DNA of 64,000 nt from positions 39,144,641-39,208,640 of the forward strand of contig OZ024857.1 in NCBI GenBank assembly GCA_964017155.1, in the 5' to 3' direction. Under the pieces are notes generated by a model. The model saw only the letters and a list, made by a program, of their open reading frames with translations, ran no database searches and was not told where the DNA came from. The position numbers were made by a program, and so were the translations under genes. This DNA comes from Oasisia sp. SBJ-2009 (lineage: Eukaryota; Annelida; Polychaeta; Sabellida; Siboglinidae). This document shows positions 36,801 through 45,800 of this stretch, piece after piece; position 1 is the first letter of the stretch, and every line of letters begins with the position of its first letter.

Positions 36801-39800
36801 TGGCACCACTTGGTAAAAGTAGTAGTGGCACCACTTGGGATAAGCGGCTGTGGCACCTCTTCTATAAGTAGCCATGGCACCATCTATAAAAGGTAGTAGT
36901 CGTCTGATGCATTGGCACCATAGGGAGAAGTAGAAGTGAAACCACTTATGATAGGTAGCTGTGGCATCACTTAGAAGCAGCAGTGGCACCACTTGTGTGA
37001 CGTAGCAGTGGCACCACTTGGGTGACGTAGCAGTGGCACCACTTGGGAGAGGTAGTAGTGGCACCACTTGGGTGATGTAGCAGTGGCACCACTTGGGTGA
37101 TGTAGCAGTGGCACCACTTGGGTGATGTAGCAGTGGCATCACTTGGGAGAAGCAGTAGTGGCACCACTTGAGTGATGTAGCAGTGGCACCACTTGGGAGA
37201 AGCAGTAGTGGCACCACTTGGGTGATGTAGCAGTGGCACCACTTGGGTGATGTAGCAGTGGCATCACTTGGGAGAAGCAGTAGTGGCACCACTTGGGTGA
37301 TGTAGCAGTGGCACCACTTGGGTGATGTAGCAGTGGCACCAATTGGGAGAAGCAGCAGTGGCACCACTTGAGTGATGTAGCAGTGGCACCACTTGGGTGA
37401 TGTAGCAGTGGCACCACTTGGGTGATGTAGCAGTGGCACCACTTGGGTGATGTAGCAGTGGCACCACTTGTTGAAGCAGCAGTGGCACCACTTGGGTGAT
37501 GTAGTAGTGGCACCTCTTGGGTAATGTAGTAGTGGCACCACTTGGGTGATGTAGTAGTGGCACCACTTAGGAGAAGCAGCAATGGCACCACTTGGGTGAT
37601 GTAGCAGTGGCACCACTTGTGTGATGTAGCAGTGGCACCACTTGGGAGAACCAGCAATGGCACTACAAGTGGCATCAGTGGCATCACCTTGTATAACAGT
37701 TACTCACCCTTCAAAGTCTTTTTCAAGCTGCTTCCTGAAATCATTCAACTGAAGTTGTTAGTATTTTTTAGGATTTCAGATCATTTGAAAATGACCCTTT
37801 ACATTTACATGTTGAGGTGTTAAAAGAAGTGTATAACCATAACTCCAGATTGGCCGCATCTATACTCTACACAGCAGTGTGATTTCTACAAACTAAAACA
37901 GCGGAATTAAATCTAAACACCAACACAGCAGCGTGTAACCTATACTCCAACATAGCAGTGTGTAACCTACACTCCAACACAGCAGTGTGTAACCTACACT
38001 CAAACACAGCAGCATGTAACCTACACTCCAACACAGCAGTGTGTAATCTACACTCCAACTCAGCAGCATGTAACCTACACTCCATTACAGCAGAGTGTAA
38101 CCTACACTCCAACTCAGCAGCATGTAACCTACACTTCAACACAGCAGTGTGTAACCTACACTTCAACACAGTAGTGTGGTGTATACACTTGAACACAGAA
38201 GTGTGACATCTACATTCCAACACAGCAGTTTGAAACCTACACTCCAACACAACAAATGTATCTTCTTTGACAAATCTGATGAACAACTAAATGTTACCTG
38301 ACTGTGCAGCACATAAAGAAATGCTTATAGACTTTCCAGAAATTATACTGCACCAACCTCTGATGCTGTATATGTGACTAAAACATGACTATGTAACTAA
38401 TCCATCCAAACTCATCACCGCTGCCAAACTACAACCAAACTACAACTACTATGACACATGCTTAACCCAACCATTATCAAGTAATTACAACCAAACCACA
38501 ACTACACTACAACCACTGTGATAAATGACTAACCCAATCAATCACAATCCAGATGACTAACAACCGATGACTAAGTCCATCACTACCAGTTATTACCAAA
38601 TCACAACCTCAACAACTACAACATGATTAACTCTGCTAATTTCAACCAATGACAATGGAATCTTGGTCAAGGTAACACAACCCAGCCATCACTAGCCAAT
38701 CACAACCAACAATCAACTACTATGTTGACATAACCAGCTCCAGTCAACCATAGTTCAAACTCACTGTATTACTCACCCAACCAGATTAAGCCAATAACAA
38801 CCCAACGACAACCACTATATCATACTGCCCCAACCAACTTAAGCCATTCACTAGGATACTATAAATGGATCAGTCAATCACAATCACTATACAGCCAATC
38901 TCAACCCAAACTGAACCACCAGATCATATGAATAAGCCAACCACCACCAGCCAATCTCAACCCAAACTGAACCACAAGATCATGAATAACCCAACCACCA
39001 CCAGCCAATCATAACCAAATACCAATGAATCACCTGATCTTGTGAATAACCCAAATATGACGAGCCAATCTCAACCCAAACTGAACCACCAAATCATATG
39101 ACTACCGGTAACCCATCCACCACCAGTCAACCATAACCCATCCTCAACCACTATGACATGACTAACCCAACCACCACCAGTCAATCATAACCCAACCTCA
39201 GCCTCTATGACATGACTAACCCAACCACCAACAGCCAATCCCATCCCAATATCAACTATAGCACTACTACAACAGATGAATGACCCAACTACTTAGTGGA
39301 GAAAACACTTACCAGAAGCGATCTTTCTTAGCCCTACAACACAATACAAAAACTGAGTCTTTTTCTCATGGCACTTTTGGTGCAGTGTTTGATTCTGTGC
39401 AAACAAGTACCACTAAATCATTGCTCCACTGACGATGTCAGAGACAGAAATCTTTGCACTCTTCACAACTTGCAGCGTGCACTAGTATTTTGGCAAACTG
39501 AAAAAGCCAGCACAAAAACTACCTACACTGAACCTTTCGCGAAGCCTGGGTTAGTACCTTCATGCGCAGGTGTGTCTCTTTGTGTGCATTTGTTCCTGCA
39601 TGCCGATCACTCAAACACAACTACTGGCAAACTGATTCACCAGAAACTGGATTTATGAAATTCACACTGTAACTTGTCATACACTGTAGTTTTCTAAAGG
39701 TTGGTTGGACATGAACATGGGAAGTGACTGCGTCCCGAGAAGACACAGGAGAGGTCAATACTACTGAATGTGTCTCACAGAGAAACCCTTGAGATCTTAC

Positions 39801-42800
39801 AGGAATGGTACAGGACATACTGAAAGGAGACTAAAGTCATTCGGGGATCAGTAAGTGGGTGAATCCAGAAAGACTAAGTTCGTGTTAATACCAGCAACCA
39901 CAAAGCGTGACTCAACACTACGCCTACCACTTCAAGTTGGAAGGTTTGCACTGCCATGCACCTATCCACCACCCATCACCAGATGAAACGACACAGCAGA
40001 AAGTGAAACTGAAAGTGTATGAACAAACCAAAGAGCTATGGAGAATAGGTGTTAGCGCTACTGTACGATCCGTGCAAGGATGCAAATAAGGGAAAACGAA
40101 AACGGCCCCACCAAAAGCGGTGACTGTTACACTTGGCTGGACGAACACATCGTGCAAGTGCTGACACCTGGAGGATTTACCTGGCAGTCTGAGCGAGTTG
40201 CCAGAGCGCTCTGTCACAGAGCTGCTGGTACTGCCGCTGGACAAGTGCAGGTTTGGTGCACTTGTACCTCCTGAAGCCACAAAAACGTCACTCACGTGTC
40301 GTATATTCCCCAAATCCTTACCCAACCTTACAGAGTGTGAAAGTTGTCGAAGCTCATTACGATAGGAATTGCTAGGATAATTTTTACAATCGGAAGTAAA
40401 AGTTGTAGTCATTACTGTGGCTATGAAACAAGGCACTTTAGGGACAATACCTTTAGTTTACTGCAGGATTCGATTTGGTCTATGTTTGTTGTTAGCTTGA
40501 TGACTTGAATTGACATGTGACTACACACATATTGGGAATGAAAGCAAAATGTAATTTTTATAGAGAATGAGGCTTGAATAAATGTAACATCTGGAGTGTG
40601 TTTACAAACATAATTTTGTAATTATAATAATTATGTATGCATTTCAAAACATATTATTTATTAGCTTTAAAAATAAATACAAAATTGGACCTACATCTTA
40701 CAAGAGACAGATTTTTGATCATGGCCATTGTGTAACTTAGGAACAATGGAATACAAAATTGCTTTGATAACCAAAAAACAAGTCAATTTTCATTAAAAAA
40801 AAAACACAGAAGATAATGCAGCTGATTAAAGTACAAGCAAGAAATGATGAGTTGATTAAGCCAGACTTCCATGCGTTTGCTGCCTCAGTCATCCCCTAAA
40901 ATGAGGCGAGCTGAGAAAAGAGAAGTAGCAGAGATGACAGCGTCACTCAGTAACCGACTGAAACTGGAGAAATGCAAATATTACTAAGCATTGACAAACA
41001 TAAGCAAGGCGGTCTAGATAAGGGATACAAAATCTGAATGCTACTGGCAACTATATAAGCACGCTGGTCTGCTGGGCTCCAGCTGCACCTCCCTCTACCA
41101 AAGCAATGCCTTATAACATTTATATTAATTACTTAATCATTTACAGTCGTACATTGCTGGTTTAAACACACTTAATTATATCAAAGACTAACATTTGTTA
41201 AATCTGCAGTCCAATTGCAAAACCACAGCAGCTGATTCTCATTCTAGCCGAAATCATTATTTTCCATGATGCTTTGCATGGTGGCTGCTGCCACCTTGTG
41301 ACAACAGTAATGACTAATTCTATCTCACAACATAATTTACCAATCAACATTCAACAGACAAGTGCTCATCACGACATCGGCATCGACGCAACGAAACAGC
41401 CAACAACGACTCGATACCAACACAGCATCAGTGAGACAAGTGGCGACCCCTACTGACCTTTGTCTTCTATGTGCTTGTCGGAGCTGCGTTTGCCGATCTC
41501 CGCGAGTGAGCGAATGAGAGGCAGCCCACGGCCCTCCTTCTTGTCGTGCTGGTGGTGATGATGACGCAGGAGGATGTTGCTCACTTGGTCGCGGATCTTC
41601 TCCTCCAGTTGCTTCGACGCCACCATGTTGTCCATGATCAAGTCTGTCACCAACACACCGTGGAGGCTGTTAGTGCCAGGTTCACTACTGTCACCACATT
41701 GTCATAGCTGTATGACCGTAACAATGAGGTGCCATTGTGTTACTGCAGTATCATGGAACTGCAAACTGCCAGGGTGGCAGTACCATGCCATAACTTATGA
41801 GTGATTTGTGGGGGAGTGATGGTCACGCGGTAGAGCGCCGGACTGTCAATCGAAGGGACGGTGGTTCAATCCCACCTACCGCCGTTTTGAAACTAAGGCA
41901 ATTTCATTCACCCCACATTTGCCTGTATCTTTCTGAAGAGACTTTAAAAGCTGTTGGTTCCTTCTACCTGGTGTCTATGTCAGGGTAAGTAAAAGACCCC
42001 ACACAGGGTGTAAATGTGTTACCTGTATTGGACTCACTAATTCTAGAGAATGACAACTCCTGCGTCAGTCTAAGTTTGGGCTGTTTGGAGGAAACCATCT
42101 GAGACACGACGTCTATTTTAGAAGCAGTTTAATATAATTATTTGTTATCAACTTTTTTGCAAATTAATCAAAATGCTTTTGAGACCAATTGAATGTCCTT
42201 GCTTGTATGTTGTCCCCGCGCTAGTAAGGTCACCTTACTCACCTATGAGTTGACTGAGGTTGTTGGCGTCAACATCAAGCATGACAGTGCCCGACATGAT
42301 GCCCTTGCGCAGCTCGAAGAGTGAGTGCAGGGACAGGGTGGCCACGTGGGGCTTCGACCATCTCTCCCCTCCCTCCTCCACATCCTCCTCAAACTTGATC
42401 CACCTGCATGGGAAGCAAGGCAAGTCACATGACCATAAACCACAAGGTCAAGTGAATGACAGACCTTCAATTTGGATCATGCAGCACACTTTGAAGTTAC
42501 AGTCTTGCATTAATTTACTTCACACTACCTTTTGTAGCTAAAATGTTTCAAGAGTACGATTTGACAAATATAAATTTACTGTTTTCTTCACATATTTAGA
42601 GACAAGTGAGTTACAAATTTTGTTTAATTACGTTTGTTGGTTTCTGTTCATGAGGTAATTACCAATGCAACACTGTACAAGTCAACTAAAAAAAAGATAG
42701 CAGCTCAATACGCATCAAATCAGACATTGTATGAAATGGAAAAGTTATTGTAAAATACAGATTGTGTTCACTACAAGTATAAAGTCAAAGGACTTGATCA

Positions 42801-45800
42801 AATAGAAAATGCTTTGATGCACACCAAAGCAATCATTTTATTTGAACCTTCACACCCTGTTAGATGATTGTGTGATAAAGCACAAAGTCATATTTGATAA
42901 ATGACCAGTTGTAAAAATACTGATTTCAATGAACAAATGTAGCAGATGTGTACAACGAGTTCTTGTAGATTGTGACTCCCACGGTGAACCAACCCTACCT
43001 CGCTGCCTCCTTCCATATGATGTCGTTGTCATCGCCTCCGTATCGTAACTCGTCCATCTCACAGAAGACTTCGTGAGTCTGCAGTATGTCTGTGCCGTCT
43101 TCTTCCGTCATGCCCAGAATGAACTGGACCCGCTGTGAAGGTGGCTCATGGGCTGCAGCAAGCAGAACAAACAAATACAAATATCTAAATATATTTCTGT
43201 TATAGTCAAGTTGCCATAACGATGACCTTGCAATGTTAACTACTGTAAACTTTTTTATGGAAATGTATTTTATATAGTTAGGAGAGCAAAATTAGCATTT
43301 CTAAGAATTCAAGATGGCCGTCTCGGCCATCTTGAATTTTGGAAAATTTATTAAGGTTAACCTCTGTACCTAAAATAACTACGGGCCATGACTTGGTAAA
43401 AATTCAATATTACTTGGGACATTTCAAGACGACATCCTGTATCACACTGCAGTTAGCTTCAACCCATGCAATGCTGTAATCATTTTACAACTTGTAAAGT
43501 AACTACAAATTTAGACAGTTAGAATCTATCTTAACTGACACCTGGGCATAACGAAAACATGTCTATAATGTCGGTTGTTTTGATAATTCCAAATGACACA
43601 TTTGAGTTGTCACTCACTACCTGAGCACAGTGGTAACTTTGCCCCAGTGGCATAGCTTTATGCAGAGACCTGTCCACCCGTCATTTGGATGGGTAAAACC
43701 CATTGTGGACGGGTAGAAATATGGGTGGACGGGTAAAAAATGAAGGAGCTCTTCCAAAACGATAGATATTGTTAGTTATGCCTTAGAAATGATTGTAAGT
43801 GGTCTCACATGTGTATTTTTAGTCCATTTCAGGTCATCAGACACATTTTAAAGTTTGTAAACTGGCTTAACAGTTTACATCCATGTGTCCACCAAACCAT
43901 GTGTGACTGGCAATAATTTGTTCCTGCATAAAGTCCTGCCTAGTGGACATATAGTGCACCTCTGACGATGTTTTCTGTGGACCCGTTTTATTGCAACCAC
44001 CCCTTTGCCAAGCCAAGAGCCCTAGCCACTATCCCTTCCGCCCGTTGTCAAGCGAAGAACCCACCAACTTTCGCGGTGTCTCTCTCCTTGGGTGGCTCCA
44101 TCTTGCGGGAGGCGCTGGACCCGCTGCCTCCTCCACCCCGCTCGTGGTGGCGCCGGTGGTGGCGTCGTCTGTGGTGTTGCGGCAGTCGCAAGCCGACGTA
44201 CATTGCATGGTGCTGCCATCTGTCTGTGTGATGTGCTGGTAACGGAGAGAAATGACATGTAGCTGGATATATGGGATGTTTCCACCAATGACATGCAATG
44301 TGGGCTGGCTGATTTATTATGTAACTAGCACTGGGGCAAAAGGTAAAAATACAGCCACCACTACGACCAGTGGGGCATAAACACTAGTCCCAGGACGTGA
44401 TACATTTCCATGGGGTCCCTCATTATCCAGATGAAGGCATCTGGGGAAATACATCACACCAAACAATGCCTTACGCAAAGAGAACACATTACCTGTACCA
44501 TTTCATCCAGTAACTGTACAGGTTTTTGAGAAAATGCCTAACTTATATTTATTGATACGCACAAGTTAAATATTGACATGACAACAGTGGCACCACTGGG
44601 TGGCAGACAAGTGAACTACACTGGTGCGATATGCCATTTGAACCATCATTATATGGTACTAATCCATTTTATGGCCCTAATATATCTCCTGCAGCTGTAG
44701 TTACGTGCGGCTTCAATGCTGCAAACACTGCTGACCTACTCAAACTGACTTCCAGACCTGTTAGGTTACAATCTATGGAAACATTTCATTAATACTAATA
44801 TCTTACATAAGAAAATAAACGCCTGACATTAAGGGTAGATGGATTGATACAAGAATGACACAACAGACAGTATGAGTGAAGACAGACTGCATATATTGGA
44901 GACAGAAGAGGGTGGAGAGAGAAGGAAGACATAAAAGAGAGATCCTCAGAGGGCACAGCTGGACTGCCGAGTCAGAAGGAACGACAGAGAATGTTGAGCA
45001 GAACAGGTGAATTGCTGTTGGCCATAACCCACAAGGGTTCAGTGAGGAGGTGGGAAATCTAGTATCATTGTTCAAATAACAATTGAACAGTGAATACAAC
45101 ACCAGCATTAGCAGTCACTATTCAAGTCAGAGACGCAGTCAGTTTCAGAATTATTGAATGGTTCAAATAACCGTGGTATGATTGGTGTCATTGGAAATGT
45201 GTGTGTTTTGAATGTGAAAATTAATGTGATTTGCCTGTAGTTAATCATGCAAAATGGTACACAGACAAAAGCCTACCACCAGATAACGTGTTTAGTTTAT
45301 GCCCTTGAGGTTATGTCCATGAAGATTATGTCCTCCAGAAAAGCGTCCAAGTTTCTGGAGCTGGGAAACCAGAGAAGTTTCGTCAAGCAACCAATGAGTT
45401 ATTATTAAATGAGCAGATGATTAGATGTGTGAGAACCTCCTCCTCTGACAATAATTACCCACCCTGACCTAAGGTCAATTGGTATTTCTGCCACTGGACA
45501 ACCCAACAGCTGTGGCAACTGATTGAGATCAACATGGAAGCTAATCCCATCAATGGGCAGTGATAATGAATGGCTCTGCTCAAGGTCATGCATATTATCC
45601 AGTCAAGCTTAGGCTATGGCAAAACTTATATCAGCTGGAAATATGAAAATACAACACATGATAAATAGACACTGGTCATTTGGCCTGTATGTTGCAGTTG
45701 CATGCACAAGCAGCATGGCAGGGCAAGTGCAATGCTGGGCAGGCCAATATGTCTTGTGCAATGCTGGGCAGCCCAATATGTCTTGTGCAATGCTGGGCAG

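Noticed and set aside
36786..37616. 276-residue open frame (and overlapping frames) on the minus strand
   Set aside because: It is the translation of a stop-free 25-bp tandem repeat; three frames are open at once with periodic [18 protein letters not shown] units.
37867..38286. 139-residue minus frame with CRLHTAVLE repeats and its plus-strand counterpart
   Set aside because: Artefact of the 27-bp minisatellite; no unit conservation at codon level beyond the repeat itself.
39924..40436. 170-residue minus open frame in SLC4 intron 5 as a full gene or exon
   Set aside because: Only the 90-nt part with splice sites (40270-40181) is supported; the rest has no similarity and no splice signals of matching phase.
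41811..41885. Functional tRNA-Asp gene
   Set aside because: Acceptor stem does not pair properly and the sequence continues into a body shared with another copy, so it is a SINE head.
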